NCBI GenBank assembly: GCA_002918705.1
Contig: PQKR01000002.1
Coordinates: forward strand, 248,001 to 312,000
Direction of reading: 5' to 3'
Source: Escherichia sp. ESNIH1
Lineage (GTDB): Bacteria; Pseudomonadota; Gammaproteobacteria; Enterobacterales; Enterobacteriaceae
Length of the DNA stretch: 64,000 nt
Shown here: positions 20,498-30,924 of the stretch, piece after piece
Layout of the letters: every line of letters begins with the position of its first letter
Position numbering within the stretch: the stretch's first letter is position 1
Notes under the pieces: generated by a model
Told to the model about the DNA's origin: nothing
Databases searched by the model: none
What the model saw: the letters and a program-made list of their open reading frames with translations, nothing else
Program-made: the position numbers and the translations under genes

Positions 20498-21627
20498 CAG
20501 AGCTGGAAGTCGCTGAGGTCGTCGGTGTTGACTTCCGAATCGATCTGGCCGACCAGGTAAGAGCTCACCTCAACCTCTTGCGGCGCTACCTGTACGTTGT
20601 CAGAGACCAGCCAGGTGTTAATCCACGGGATCGGGTTAGAACGGGTTTGGAACGGCAGATCCAGACCCACCGCCTGCATACGGATATTGGTGATGTACTC
20701 CACGTACTGGCAGAGAATATCTTTGTTCAGGCCAATCATCGAGCCGCCCTGGAAGAGATACTCCGCCCACTCTTTCTCCTGCTGTGCCGCCTGCACGAAG
20801 AGATCGTAAGAGGCCTGCTTGCACTCTTCGGCAATCTCCGCCATCTCCGGATCGTCTACGCCGCTGCGCAGCAGGTTCAGCATATGCTGGGTGCCGGTCA
20901 GATGCAGGGCTTCGTCACGGGCGATCAGACGGATAATTTTGGCGTTGCCCTCCATTAGCTCGCGCTCGGCGAAGGCGAAGGAGCAGGCGAAGCTGACGTA
21001 GAAGCGGATCGCCTCCAGTGCGTTAACGCTCATCAGGCAGAGGTAAAGTTTCTTCTTCAGCTCGCGCAGATTTACGGTCACGGTTTGGCCGTTGACGGTA
21101 TGCGTCCCTTCGCCCAGCAGATGCCAGTAGCTGGTCAGCTGGATCAGATCGTCATAGAAGTGGGAGATACCTTCCGCGCGCTTGAGGATCTGCTCGTTGG
21201 TGACGATATCATCGAAGACAATCGCCGGATCGTTAACGATGTTACGGATGATATGGGTGTAGGAGCGCGAGTGGATGGTCTCGGAAAATGCCCAGGTTTC
21301 GACCCAGGTCTCCAGCTCAGGAATAGAGATCAGCGGCAGCAGCGCCACGTTCGGACTGCGGCCCTGAATGGAGTCCAGCAGCGTCTGATACTTCAGATTG
21401 CTGAGGAAGATGTGCTTTTCATGCTCCGGCAGCGCCTGGAAGTCGATGCGGTCACGCGAGACGTCAACCTCTTCCGGACGCCAGAAGAAGGAGAGCTGTT
21501 TCTCAATCAGCTTTTCAAAGATGTCATATTTTTGCTGATCGTAGCGGGCGACGTTGACCGACTGGCCGAAAAACATCGGCTCTTTCAGCTGATCGTTCTT
21601 CGTCTGTGAAAAGGTGGTGTATGCCAT
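20497..21627 (-). CDS. nrdB: class Ia ribonucleotide reductase beta subunit
   Basis: R2 subunit holding the diferric-tyrosyl radical cofactor of aerobic ribonucleotide reductase. Length is 376 residues, as in E. coli. The radical tyrosine is at residue 123 counting Met (Tyr122 in mature numbering), with iron ligands at D85, E116 and H119 (same numbering). It lies downstream of nrdA across a REP pair and is coupled to yfaE. Confidence 0.97.
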   Translation of the reverse strand: MAYTTFSQTKNDQLKEPMFFGQSVNVARYDQQKYDIFEKLIEKQLSFFWRPEEVDVSRDRIDFQALPEHEKHIFLSNLKYQTLLDSIQGRSPNVALLPLISIPELETWVETWAFSETIHSRSYTHIIRNIVNDPAIVFDDIVTNEQILKRAEGISHFYDDLIQLTSYWHLLGEGTHTVNGQTVTVNLRELKKKLYLCLMSVNALEAIRFYVSFACSFAFAERELMEGNAKIIRLIARDEALHLTGTQHMLNLLRSGVDDPEMAEIAEECKQASYDLFVQAAQQEKEWAEYLFQGGSMIGLNKDILCQYVEYITNIRMQAVGLDLPFQTRSNPIPWINTWLVSDNVQVAPQEVEVSSYLVGQIDSEVNTDDLSDFQL

Positions 21628-21655
21628 GCGAGTGTTTCCTGTCCTGCCGTTATAC

Positions 21656-21729
21656 GCCGGGTGGCGCTTCGCTTACCCGGCCTACAAAACCTAATCCGTA
21701 GGCCCGGCAAGCTTTGCGCCGCCGGGCAA
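21656..21729. repeat. REP/BIME element between nrdA and nrdB
   Basis: Two inverted REP units: GCCGGGTGGCGCTTCGC...TTACCCGGCCTAC and CCGTAGGCCCGGCAAGC...GCCGCCGGGC. They lie in the 106-base nrdA-nrdB gap and probably stabilise the upstream nrdA mRNA segment. Confidence 0.9.
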
Positions 21730-21733
21730 TTTA

Positions 21734-24019
21734 TCAAATCTTACATGCGCCGCTTTCGCAGCCGTCGTCCTGGATAGAAGGCACCAGATCGTCCTGCGCA
21801 TCTTCCGCGCCGTCACGGGTGTTCTGATAGTACAGAGTCTTGACGCCAAACTTATAGGCGGTAAGCAGATCCTTCAGCAGCTGCTGCATCGGCACTTTGC
21901 CTGACGGGAAGCGAGACGGATCGTAGTTGGTGTTCGCAGAGATCGACTGGTCGATAAACTTCTGCATGATGCCCACCAGCTGGAGGTAACCGTCGTTGTT
22001 CGGCATCTCCCACAGCAGCTCGTAGTTGTTTTTCAGGTGCTCATAGTCCGGCACCACCTGGCGCAGGATGCCATCTTTCGACGCTTTGATGCTCACGTGG
22101 CCGCGCGGCGGCTCAATACCGTTGGTGGCGTTAGAGATCTGCGACGAGGTCTCAGACGGCATCAGCGCGGAGAGCGTGGAGTTACGCAGGCCGTGGGTCT
22201 TAATTGACTGACGCAGCGCTTCCCAGTTGAAGTGCAGCGGCTCGTCGGTAATACCGTCGAGATCCTTTTTATAGGTGTCGATCGGCAGGATACCCTGGGC
22301 GTAGGTGGTCTCGTTGAACCACGGGCACGCGCCTTGCTCTTTCGCCAGCTCGTTAGAGGCTTTCAGCAGGAAGTACTGAATGGCTTCAAAGGTCTGGTGG
22401 GTCAGGTTGTTGGCGCTGCCGTCGGAGTAGCGCTTGCCGTTTTTCGCCAGCCAGTAGGCGAAGTTGATCACGCCAATACCCAGCGTACGGCGGCCCATTG
22501 CCCCGCGTTTTGCGGCCGGGATCGGGTAGTCCTGATAGTCCAGCAGCGCATCCAGGGCACGTACGGCCAGCACGGCCAGCTCTTCCAGCTCGTCGAGGCT
22601 GCTGATTGCGCCAAGGTTGAACGCCGACAGCGTGCAGAGTGCGATTTCGCCGTTTTCGTCGTTGACGTCCATCAGCGGTTTGGTCGGCAGGGCAATCTCC
22701 AGGCAGAGGTTGGACTGGCGCACCGGCGCAACCGCCGGATCGAACGGGCTGTGGGTGTTGCAGTGGTCAACGTTCTGGATGTAGATACGGCCGGTGGAGG
22801 CGCGCTCCTGCATCATCAGCGAGAAGAGCTCAACGGCCTTCACGCGCTGCTTACGGATGCTCTCGTCCTGCTCATACTGCACGTACAGGCGCTCAAACTC
22901 GTCCTGATCGGCAAAGAAGGCGTCGTACAGGCCAGGGACGTCGGACGGGCTGAAGAGGGTGATATCCTGACCCTTCAGCAGACGGGTGTACATCAGCTTG
23001 TTGATCTGTACGCCGTAGTCCATGTGACGAACGCGGTTGCCCTCGACGCCACGGTTGTTTTTCAGCACCAGCAGGCTCTCAACTTCCAGATGCCACATCG
23101 GGTAGAAGAGGGTAGCCGCACCGCCGCGCACGCCGCCCTGGGAGCAGGACTTCACTGCGGTCTGGAAGTGCTTATAGAACGGAATACAGCCGGTGTGGAA
23201 CGCCTCACCGCCGCGGATCGGGCTACCGAGGGCGCGGATGCGGCCCGCGTTGATGCCGATACCGGCGCGCTGGGAGACATACTTCACAATCGCGCTGGAG
23301 GTGGCGTTGATGGAGTCCAGGCTGTCGCCGCATTCGATCAGCACGCAGGAGCTGAACTGACGGGTCGGGGTACGCACGCCGGACATGATCGGCGTCGGCA
23401 GCGAGATCTTAAAGGTCGAGACCGCGTCATAGAAACGCTTCACGTAGTCCAGACGGGTGTCACGTGGATAGTTAGAGAACAGGCACGCGGCAACCAGAAT
23501 GTAGAGGAACTGGGCGCTCTCGTAGATTTCACCGGTCACGCGGTTCTGAACGAGGTATTTGCCTTCCAGCTGCTTCACAGCCGCGTAGGAGAAGGTCAGG
23601 TCGCGGTCGTGCTGGATGAAACCGTCCATCTGCTGGAACTCTTCTTCCGTGTAGTCTTCCAGCAGATGATTATCGTATTTGCCCAGCGCGATCATCTTGC
23701 GCACGTGGTCGATCAGCACCGGCGGCTCAAACTGGCCGTAGGCTTTTTTACGCAGGTGGAAGATGGCAAGGCGGGCAGCCAGATATTGATAATCCGGCGC
23801 GTCACGGGAGATGAGATCCGCAGCGGCTTTGATAATGGTTTCGTGGATGTCGGACGTTTTGATGCCGTCGTAGAACTGAATGTGGGAACGCAGTTCAACC
23901 TGAGAGATCGATACGTTATTCAGCCCTTCTGCCGCCCAATCCAGCACCCGGTGGATTTTATCCAGATTGATGCGTTCAGTACGACCATCACGCTTCGTCA
24001 CCAGCAGACTCTGATTCAT
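21734..24019 (-). CDS. nrdA: class Ia ribonucleotide reductase alpha subunit
   Basis: Catalytic R1 subunit reducing ribonucleoside diphosphates. Length is 761 residues, the E. coli length, with an N-terminal ATP-cone (about 5-95). Active-site segments SSCVLIECGDS, NLCLEIALPT and LCTLSAFNLG hold the redox cysteines and the N-x-C-x-E motif. The C-terminal CESGACKI carries the shuttle cysteine pair. NrdR and DnaA sites lie upstream. Confidence 0.97.
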   Translation of the reverse strand: MNQSLLVTKRDGRTERINLDKIHRVLDWAAEGLNNVSISQVELRSHIQFYDGIKTSDIHETIIKAAADLISRDAPDYQYLAARLAIFHLRKKAYGQFEPPVLIDHVRKMIALGKYDNHLLEDYTEEEFQQMDGFIQHDRDLTFSYAAVKQLEGKYLVQNRVTGEIYESAQFLYILVAACLFSNYPRDTRLDYVKRFYDAVSTFKISLPTPIMSGVRTPTRQFSSCVLIECGDSLDSINATSSAIVKYVSQRAGIGINAGRIRALGSPIRGGEAFHTGCIPFYKHFQTAVKSCSQGGVRGGAATLFYPMWHLEVESLLVLKNNRGVEGNRVRHMDYGVQINKLMYTRLLKGQDITLFSPSDVPGLYDAFFADQDEFERLYVQYEQDESIRKQRVKAVELFSLMMQERASTGRIYIQNVDHCNTHSPFDPAVAPVRQSNLCLEIALPTKPLMDVNDENGEIALCTLSAFNLGAISSLDELEELAVLAVRALDALLDYQDYPIPAAKRGAMGRRTLGIGVINFAYWLAKNGKRYSDGSANNLTHQTFEAIQYFLLKASNELAKEQGACPWFNETTYAQGILPIDTYKKDLDGITDEPLHFNWEALRQSIKTHGLRNSTLSALMPSETSSQISNATNGIEPPRGHVSIKASKDGILRQVVPDYEHLKNNYELLWEMPNNDGYLQLVGIMQKFIDQSISANTNYDPSRFPSGKVPMQQLLKDLLTAYKFGVKTLYYQNTRDGAEDAQDDLVPSIQDDGCESGACKI

Positions 24020-24052
24020 GTACCTGTCCTTAAGAAAAAAAGTATCCCCTGC

Positions 24053-24091
24053 TTATCCACAATTTCACACTGTGGTTAAACCTGTGGATAA
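24053..24091. promoter_or_regulatory. DnaA boxes upstream of nrdA
   Basis: Two perfect DnaA boxes TTATCCACA: one on the plus strand at 24053-24061, one inverted at 24083-24091. Between them lies a one-mismatch inverted box (TTAACCACA on the minus strand, 24071-24079). DnaA control of nrdAB is established in E. coli. Confidence 0.8.
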
Positions 24092-24139
24092 ATACTATAT
24101 GTAGGGGGTGTTTGATAAAAACGTCACAATATGGTGAGT
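24092..24139 (-). promoter_or_regulatory. paired NrdR boxes of the nrdAB promoter
   Basis: Core motifs CTATATGTAG (24095-24104) and CAATATGGTG (24127-24136) each match the NrdR core CwAtATaTwG at 8-9 of 10 positions. Their starts are 32 bases apart, three helical turns, the spacing expected for the NrdR ATP-cone repressor. Box 1 overlaps a candidate -10 (TATAGT on the minus strand). The rest of 24140-24317 shows no gene. Confidence 0.75.
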
Positions 24140-24317
24140 ATTTTAGTCTGGATTCTTTTCAGTACAAGAGTTGATTTTGAGGTTAAATTGCGGTTGCGGA
24201 AAGGTAATAATCGCTAAGTCCGCGAACGATAAGGGCTACAGGAAAGTCAACGCATGAGAAAAAAAAAACTGAATGTGATCGAACGCTGAAATCTTCATCG
24301 CGGAACTGGCAAAAGCG

Positions 24318-24346
24318 AATTACGCAGCTTATGAGGCTGCGTAATT
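24318..24346 (-). terminator. ubiG transcript-end hairpin
   Basis: Perfect 11-bp inverted repeat AATTACGCAGC/GCTGCGTAATT with a 7-base loop, 23 bases after the ubiG stop. The minus-strand downstream tail is only CGCTTTT, so termination strength is uncertain. Confidence 0.5.
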
Positions 24347-24368
24347 GTCATATCGTTTTCAGATAACG

Positions 24369-25097
24369 TTAGCTGTTTTTCGCCTGAGTGTGCAGCATGT
24401 AATTCACGTCAACGCCCGGCGCCAGCTTGAAGCGATCGGTAAGCGGATTGTAGTGCAGGCCGATCATGTGCCGCTCCTGCAGCGGGGTAGGATCGATCCA
24501 GCCGATCAGCTCGGCGGGTTTAATAAACTTCTTCACGTCGTGGGTGCCCTTCGGCACCATGCGCAGCACATACTCTGCGCCAACAATCGCCAGCAGCCAG
24601 GCTTTACCGCTGCGGTTAAGCGTCGAAAAGAAGACGTGACCGCCCGGCTTCACGAGGCGGGCGCAGGCGTGCACCACCGACTGCGGATCGGGCACGTGCT
24701 CCAGCATCTCCATGCAGGTCACGACGTCATACTGTCCTGCCTGCTTAGCCGCATGCTCCTCTACCGTCTCCTGAACGTAGTCGACATGGATGCCGGACTC
24801 GAGGGCGTGCAGGCGAGCAACCTGCAGCGGCTCAAAGCCCATATCGAGGCCGCTGACGTTGGCGCCTTCCCGGGCCATGCTTTCGGCCAGAATGCCGCCG
24901 CCGCAGCCGACGTCCAGCACTTTTTTGCCGAACAGGCCGCCGACGCGCTCGGCAATATAGCCCAGCCGCAGGGGGTTAATACGATGCAGCGGTTTGAACT
25001 CGCCTTCGGTATCCCACCAGCGTGACGCCACGGCTTCAAATTTGGCGATCTCTTCATAGTCAACGTTTTGAGCCACCGGCGGTTTTTCAGCATTCAT
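24369..25097 (-). CDS. ubiG: ubiquinone O-methyltransferase UbiG
   Basis: SAM-dependent methyltransferase performing both O-methylations of ubiquinone synthesis. Length is 242 residues (E. coli 240). The SAM-binding motif [14 protein letters not shown] (about 59-71) and the LEHVPDP motif are clear. It is divergent from gyrA with about 157 bases between the starts. Confidence 0.96.
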   Translation of the reverse strand: MNAEKPPVAQNVDYEEIAKFEAVASRWWDTEGEFKPLHRINPLRLGYIAERVGGLFGKKVLDVGCGGGILAESMAREGANVSGLDMGFEPLQVARLHALESGIHVDYVQETVEEHAAKQAGQYDVVTCMEMLEHVPDPQSVVHACARLVKPGGHVFFSTLNRSGKAWLLAIVGAEYVLRMVPKGTHDVKKFIKPAELIGWIDPTPLQERHMIGLHYNPLTDRFKLAPGVDVNYMLHTQAKNS

Positions 25098-25254
25098 GGG
25101 CGCTTTTACTCCTTAATCAATCAGTGCATTGAGTATATCAGGAGAGAAGTATCAATAAAGCATTGGTGGGGGTGTTTCCTTTACCGGAATCACGTCGGCT
25201 GTGTTATAATTTGCGACCTTTGAATCCGGGATACAGTAGAGGGATAGCGGTTAG

Positions 25255-27891
25255 ATGAGCGACCTTGCGAGAGAAATTACACCGGTTAACATCGAGGAAG
25301 AGCTGAAGAGCTCCTATCTGGACTATGCGATGTCGGTCATTGTTGGCCGTGCGCTGCCAGACGTCCGCGATGGCCTGAAACCGGTACACCGTCGCGTACT
25401 TTACGCCATGAACGTATTGGGCAATGACTGGAATAAAGCCTACAAAAAATCTGCCCGTGTCGTTGGTGACGTAATCGGTAAATACCATCCCCACGGTGAT
25501 ACGGCGGTGTATGACACCATCGTCCGTATGGCGCAGCCGTTTTCGCTGCGTTACATGCTGGTTGATGGCCAGGGTAACTTCGGCTCGGTAGACGGCGACT
25601 CCGCCGCGGCGATGCGTTATACGGAAATCCGTATGTCGAAAATTGCCCACGAGCTGATGGCCGATCTGGAAAAAGAGACGGTCGATTTCGTTGATAACTA
25701 CGACGGTACCGAACGCATTCCGGACGTCATGCCGACCAAAATCCCGAACCTGCTGGTTAACGGCGCGTCCGGTATCGCGGTAGGGATGGCCACCAACATT
25801 CCGCCACACAACCTGACGGAAGTGATCAACGGCTGCCTGGCCTATATCGACGATGAGAACATCAGCGTTGAAGGGCTGATGGCGCATATTCCTGGGCCAG
25901 ACTTCCCGACGGCGGCGATCATCAATGGCCGTCGCGGTATTGAAGAGGCCTATCGCACCGGCCGCGGTAAGATCTACATTCGCGCGCGCGCGGAAGTCGA
26001 AGCCGATGCGAAAACCGGTCGCGAAACTATCATCGTGCACGAAATTCCATATCAGGTGAACAAAGCGCGCCTGATTGAGAAGATTGCTGAGCTGGTGAAG
26101 GACAAACGCGTCGAGGGCATCAGCGCCCTGCGTGATGAGTCCGATAAAGACGGCATGCGCATCGTGATTGAGATCAAACGCGACGCCGTGGGTGAGGTGG
26201 TGCTGAACAACCTCTACTCCCAGACGCAGCTGCAGGTCTCCTTCGGTATCAACATGGTTGCGCTGCACCACGGTCAGCCGAAGATCATGAACCTGAAAGA
26301 TATTCTTTCAGCGTTTGTGCGTCACCGCCGCGAAGTGGTGACCCGCCGTACCATTTTTGAACTGCGCAAAGCCCGCGATCGTGCACACATCCTTGAAGCG
26401 CTGGCGGTTGCGCTGGCTAACATCGACCCGATTATCGAGCTGATCCGCCGCGCACCGACGCCGGCAGAAGCGAAGGCCGGGCTGGTGGCGCAGGCGTGGG
26501 ATCTGGGCAACGTGGCGGCCATGCTGGCAGGCGCTGGCGATGACGCCGCACGTCCAGAGTGGCTGGAGCCAGAGTTTGGCGTACGCGACGGTAAATACTA
26601 CCTGACCGAGCAGCAGGCCCAGGCGATCCTCGATCTGCGTCTGCAGAAGCTGACCGGTCTGGAGCACGAGAAGCTGCTCGACGAGTACAAAGAGCTGCTG
26701 GCGCAGATTGCCGAGCTGCTGCACATCCTTGGCAGCGCCGACCGTCTGATGGAGGTGATCCGCGAGGAGCTGGAGTTGGTCCGCGATCAGTTTGGCGACG
26801 AGCGTCGTACCGAGATCACCGCCAACAGCGCCGATATCAATATCGAAGATCTGATCAGCCAGGAAGACGTGGTGGTCACGCTGTCGCATCAGGGCTACGT
26901 TAAGTACCAGCCGCTGACCGACTACGAGGCCCAGCGCCGCGGCGGCAAAGGCAAGTCCGCCGCCCGTATTAAAGAAGAGGACTTTATCGACCGTCTGCTG
27001 GTGGCCAACACCCACGACACGATCCTCTGCTTCTCCAGCCGGGGTCGTCTCTACTGGATGAAGGTCTACCAGCTGCCGGAAGCGAGCCGTGGGGCGCGTG
27101 GTCGTCCGATCGTCAACCTGCTGCCGCTGGAGGCTGACGAGCGTATCACCGCTATTCTGCCGGTGCGTGAGTATGAAGAGGGCGTGAACGTCTTTATGGC
27201 CACCGCCAGCGGTACGGTGAAGAAAACGGCGCTGACCGAGTTCAGCCGTCCGCGCTCGGCCGGGATCATCGCGGTGAACCTGAACGAAGGCGATGAGCTG
27301 ATTGGCGTTGACCTGACCTCCGGTGATGATGAGGTCATGCTCTTCTCCGCCGCCGGTAAAGTGGTGCGCTTCAAAGATAACGCGGTGCGTGCGATGGGCC
27401 GTACGGCTACCGGCGTGCGCGGTATCAAGCTGGCTGGCGTTGACAAGGTCGTCTCCCTGATTGTTCCGCGCGGTGAAGGCGCGATCCTCACCGTGACCCA
27501 GAACGGCTACGGTAAACGTACGGCGCAGGAAGAGTACCCCACCAAGTCGCGTGGTACCCAGGGCGTTATCTCTATCAAGGTCACCGAGCGTAACGGCTCC
27601 GTTGTCGGCGCGGTACAGGTCGACGACTGCGACCAGATTATGATGATCACCGATGCCGGTACTCTCGTACGTACTCGCGTCTCGGAGATCAGCGTGGTTG
27701 GGCGTAACACTCAGGGCGTGATCCTCATCCGCACGGCGGAAGATGAGAACGTAGTGGGTCTGCAGCGCGTGGCAGAGCCGGTGGATGACGAAGAGCTGGA
27801 CGCTATCGACGGTACGGTCGCAGAGGGCGATGACGATATCACCCCGGAAACCGAAGCCGACGATGATGCTGTGGACGATAGCGAAGAGTAA
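25255..27891 (+). CDS. gyrA: DNA gyrase subunit A
   Basis: Breakage-reunion subunit of DNA gyrase, 878 residues (E. coli 875). The catalytic tyrosine is Y122 (AAMRYTE). The GyrA-box region QRRGGKG and the C-terminal beta-pinwheel are followed by a very acidic tail (about 840-878). In the quinolone-resistance-determining region residue 83 is Thr (HGDTAVYD) rather than the Ser of E. coli, and D87 is unchanged. Thr83 is the normal residue in some other Enterobacteriaceae. It is monocistronic with its own terminator. Confidence 0.97.
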   Translation: MSDLAREITPVNIEEELKSSYLDYAMSVIVGRALPDVRDGLKPVHRRVLYAMNVLGNDWNKAYKKSARVVGDVIGKYHPHGDTAVYDTIVRMAQPFSLRYMLVDGQGNFGSVDGDSAAAMRYTEIRMSKIAHELMADLEKETVDFVDNYDGTERIPDVMPTKIPNLLVNGASGIAVGMATNIPPHNLTEVINGCLAYIDDENISVEGLMAHIPGPDFPTAAIINGRRGIEEAYRTGRGKIYIRARAEVEADAKTGRETIIVHEIPYQVNKARLIEKIAELVKDKRVEGISALRDESDKDGMRIVIEIKRDAVGEVVLNNLYSQTQLQVSFGINMVALHHGQPKIMNLKDILSAFVRHRREVVTRRTIFELRKARDRAHILEALAVALANIDPIIELIRRAPTPAEAKAGLVAQAWDLGNVAAMLAGAGDDAARPEWLEPEFGVRDGKYYLTEQQAQAILDLRLQKLTGLEHEKLLDEYKELLAQIAELLHILGSADRLMEVIREELELVRDQFGDERRTEITANSADINIEDLISQEDVVVTLSHQGYVKYQPLTDYEAQRRGGKGKSAARIKEEDFIDRLLVANTHDTILCFSSRGRLYWMKVYQLPEASRGARGRPIVNLLPLEADERITAILPVREYEEGVNVFMATASGTVKKTALTEFSRPRSAGIIAVNLNEGDELIGVDLTSGDDEVMLFSAAGKVVRFKDNAVRAMGRTATGVRGIKLAGVDKVVSLIVPRGEGAILTVTQNGYGKRTAQEEYPTKSRGTQGVISIKVTERNGSVVGAVQVDDCDQIMMITDAGTLVRTRVSEISVVGRNTQGVILIRTAEDENVVGLQRVAEPVDDEELDAIDGTVAEGDDDITPETEADDDAVDDSEE

Positions 27892-27920
27892 TTCAGCGCA
27901 ATACGTCTGAGTATTGATGA

Positions 27921-27946
27921 AAGGGCCGGCAATCCGGCCCTTTTTC
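27921..27946 (+). terminator. gyrA terminator
   Basis: Stem AAGGGCCGG/CCGGCCCTT with a 4-base loop and TTTC tail, 29 bases after the gyrA stop. Confidence 0.9.
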
Positions 27947-28018
27947 TTTGCGGTCTGCCCGTTTTACCGCTACCTTATCGACATCCTTTTGTGACCCTGA
28001 CGGCGGAGCATCGCCACG

Positions 28019-30865
28019 TTGAAATACCTCGTCTCTTTTCGTACCACGCTCAAAGTTTCACGCTATCTGTTCCGGGCGCTGGCGCTGCTGCTTTGGCTGC
28101 TGATTGTCCTCTGTTCGGTGTTCTACATCGTTAACGCCCTACACCAGAAAGAGTCTGAAATCCGTAAGGAGTTTAACCTCAGCTCCGATCAGGCCCAGCG
28201 CTATATCCAGCGCACCTCAGACGTGATGAAAGAGCTTAAATACATCGCGGAGAATCGCCTGACGGCAGAGAATGGTATTCTGGCCTCTCGTGCCCAGAAT
28301 ACGCAGAACGACGTCCCCGATTTCCAACCGCTATTCCCGGATTCCGACTGTGCGGCGATGGGCACGGCATGGCGCGGCTCGCTGGAGTCGCTGGCCTGGT
28401 TTATGCGCTACTGGCGGGACAACTTCTCCGCCGCCTACGATCTCAACCGGGTATTCTTAATCGGCAGCGCAAACCTCTGCATGGCGGACTTTGGCCTGCG
28501 CGACGTGCCGCTGGAGCGGGAAAGCGCGCTGAAAAACCTGCACGAGCGCATCATGAAGTACCGCAACGCACCGCAGGAAGAGCGCGGTAATAACATCTTC
28601 TGGATAAGCCAGGGCGCGCGTCCCGGCATCGGCTACTTCTACGCCCTGACGCCGGTCTACCTGGCCAACCGCCTGCAGGCGCTGCTGGGCGTTGAGCAGT
28701 CTATCCGCATGGATAACTTCTTTACCCCGGGTACCCTGCCGATCAGCGTAACCATTCTGGATGAGAACGGCCATGCGCTTATCTCTCTGACCGGGCCGGA
28801 TAACCGTCCGGAGATCGATCCGCGCTGGATGCAGGAGCGCTCCTGGTTTGGCTACACCGCCGGCTTCCGCGATCTGGTACTGAAGAAGAGCCTGCAACCC
28901 TCATCGCTAAGCGTGGTCTACTCGGTGCCGGTGGATCTGGTGCTGGAGCATATCCGCATGCTGATCCTCAACGCGGTACTGCTTAACGTGCTGGTGGGGA
29001 TCGCGCTCTTTACCCTGGCGCGAATGTACGAGCGACGCATCTTTATTCCGGCGGAGGTGGATGCCCAGCGCCTGGAAGAGCATGAGCAGTTCAACCGCAA
29101 GATTGTCGCATCCGCGCCGGTGGGGATCTGTATTTTACGTACTCAGGATGGGACGAACATTCTGAGTAATGAGCTGGCGCACAACTACCTCAATATGTTG
29201 ACCCATGAGGATCGGCAGCGGCTGACGCAGATTATCTGCGGCCAGCAGGTTAACTTTGTTGACGTGCTGACCAGTAACAACACCAACCTACAGATTAGCT
29301 TTGTTCATTCGCGCTACCGCAATGAGAACGTGGCGATCTGCGTGCTGGTGGATGTCTCCTCACGGGTAAAAATGGAGGAGTCGCTGCAGGATATGGCCCA
29401 GGCGGCAGAGCAGGCGAGCCAGTCGAAGTCGATGTTCCTCGCGACCGTTAGCCATGAGCTGCGCACGCCGCTCTACGGCATTATCGGTAACCTCGATCTG
29501 CTGCAAACCAAGGCGCTGCCGAAAGGGGTAGATCGTCTGGTCACGGCCATGAACAACTCCTCCAGCCTGCTGCTGAAGATCATCAGCGATATTCTCGACT
29601 TCTCAAAAATTGAGTCCGAGCAGCTGAAGATCGAGCCGCGGGAGTTCTCTCCGCGCGAGGTGATGAACCATATCACCGCCAACTACCTGCCGCTGGTGGT
29701 GCGTAAGCAGCTTGGGCTCTACTGCTTTATCGAGCCGGACGTGCCGGTGATGATGCAGGGCGATCCGATGCGCCTGCAGCAGGTGATCTCCAACCTGCTG
29801 AGCAACGCCATTAAATTTACCGACGTGGGCTGCATCGTGCTGCACGTGCAGCGCGCAGGGGAGTATCTCTCTATTCAGGTGCGTGATACCGGCGTGGGTA
29901 TTCCGGCCAAAGAGGTGGTTCGCCTGTTCGATCCCTTCTTCCAGGTGGGTACCGGCGTGCAGCGCAACTTCCAGGGCACCGGGCTGGGGCTGGCTATCTG
30001 CGAGAAGCTGATCAGCATGATGGACGGTGATATCGCCGTGGATACCGAGCCGGGAATGGGGAGCCAGTTTACCGTGCGCATCCCGCTCTACTCCGTGCAG
30101 TCTCCGCAGGCGATTGACGTCGACGGCCTGGCCAATACCCGTTGCTGGCTGGCGATCCGTAACGCCTCTCTGTGTAGCTTTGTGGAGTCGCTGCTGGCCC
30201 GTAACGGCATTCGCACCGAGCGTTATGAAGGGCAGACCCCGGACGCGGACGATACGCTGATTACCGATGAGGCTCTCGACGAACCCTGGCAGGGCAGGGC
30301 GGCGGTGATCTTCTGCCGTCGGCATATTGGTATTCCGCAGGAGCGCAAACCCGGCGAGTGGACGCACAGCGTGGCATCACCCCATGAGCTGCTGGCCCTG
30401 CTGGCGCGTATCTACAGCGTTAAGGTGGATACCAGCGAAACAGCGCCGCAGCTCTCTGCCACCGGCACGCAGGATGCCCATAACGACGACATGATGATTT
30501 TGGTGGTGGACGATCACCCGATCAACCGACGTCTGCTGGCCGATCAGCTTGGCTCCCTGGGCTACCAGTGCAAAACCGCCAATGACGGGGTGGATGCCCT
30601 GAACGTGCTGAGTAAAAACCATATCGACATTATTCTGAGCGACGTCAACATGCCGAATATGGACGGCTACCGCCTGACGCAGCGCATTCGCCAGCTGGGG
30701 CTGACCCTGCCGGTGGTGGGCGTGACGGCTAACGCGCTGGCGGAAGAGAAGCAGCGCTGTCTCGAGTCGGGCATGGATAGCTGCCTGTCGAAACCGGTGA
30801 CGCTGGACGTGTTGCAGCAGACGCTGGCGATCTACGCGGAGCGGGTGAGGAAAGCGAGAGTATAA
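28019..30865 (+). CDS. rcsC: hybrid sensor histidine kinase RcsC
   Basis: Inner-membrane hybrid kinase of the Rcs envelope-stress phosphorelay (RcsC to RcsD to RcsB). Length is 948 residues from a TTG start (MKYLVSFRTT), the same unusual initiation codon as E. coli rcsC. Domains: TM1 about 20-40, periplasmic region about 41-312, TM2 about 313-334, dimerisation/His domain with H479 (VSHELRTP), ATPase with GTGLGLAICEK, a degenerate receiver-like region, and the C-terminal receiver with its acceptor Asp near 874 (LSDVNMPNMDG). It is convergent with rcsB. Confidence 0.96.
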   Translation: MKYLVSFRTTLKVSRYLFRALALLLWLLIVLCSVFYIVNALHQKESEIRKEFNLSSDQAQRYIQRTSDVMKELKYIAENRLTAENGILASRAQNTQNDVPDFQPLFPDSDCAAMGTAWRGSLESLAWFMRYWRDNFSAAYDLNRVFLIGSANLCMADFGLRDVPLERESALKNLHERIMKYRNAPQEERGNNIFWISQGARPGIGYFYALTPVYLANRLQALLGVEQSIRMDNFFTPGTLPISVTILDENGHALISLTGPDNRPEIDPRWMQERSWFGYTAGFRDLVLKKSLQPSSLSVVYSVPVDLVLEHIRMLILNAVLLNVLVGIALFTLARMYERRIFIPAEVDAQRLEEHEQFNRKIVASAPVGICILRTQDGTNILSNELAHNYLNMLTHEDRQRLTQIICGQQVNFVDVLTSNNTNLQISFVHSRYRNENVAICVLVDVSSRVKMEESLQDMAQAAEQASQSKSMFLATVSHELRTPLYGIIGNLDLLQTKALPKGVDRLVTAMNNSSSLLLKIISDILDFSKIESEQLKIEPREFSPREVMNHITANYLPLVVRKQLGLYCFIEPDVPVMMQGDPMRLQQVISNLLSNAIKFTDVGCIVLHVQRAGEYLSIQVRDTGVGIPAKEVVRLFDPFFQVGTGVQRNFQGTGLGLAICEKLISMMDGDIAVDTEPGMGSQFTVRIPLYSVQSPQAIDVDGLANTRCWLAIRNASLCSFVESLLARNGIRTERYEGQTPDADDTLITDEALDEPWQGRAAVIFCRRHIGIPQERKPGEWTHSVASPHELLALLARIYSVKVDTSETAPQLSATGTQDAHNDDMMILVVDDHPINRRLLADQLGSLGYQCKTANDGVDALNVLSKNHIDIILSDVNMPNMDGYRLTQRIRQLGLTLPVVGVTANALAEEKQRCLESGMDSCLSKPVTLDVLQQTLAIYAERVRKARV

Positions 30866-30874
30866 GGTGGAAAA

Positions 30875-30907
30875 CGTAGGCCGGGCAGGCGCAATGCGCT
30901 GCCCGGC
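30875..30907. repeat. REP unit between rcsC and rcsB
   Basis: Single palindromic REP unit from CGTAGGCCGGGCAGGCGC to GCTGCCCGGC in the 59-base convergent rcsC-rcsB gap. No separate U-tract terminator is obvious there, so the REP may serve as the 3' boundary for both transcripts. Confidence 0.85.
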
Positions 30908-30924
30908 TTAACGGTCAGAAAGGA

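Noticed and set aside
22232..24079. Long open frame antisense to nrdA (615 codons)
   Set aside because: It is the mirror frame of a high-GC conserved gene; no ribosome-binding site or family similarity, and nrdA on the other strand is certain.
24254..24289. Tiny frame MRKKKLNVIER upstream of nrdA on the plus strand
   Set aside because: Only 11 codons, no Shine-Dalgarno sequence and no partner gene downstream on that strand.
25204..26271. Long open frame antisense to gyrA
   Set aside because: Codon-bias shadow of gyrA with no recognisable domain; the amino-acid composition is unlike a real protein.
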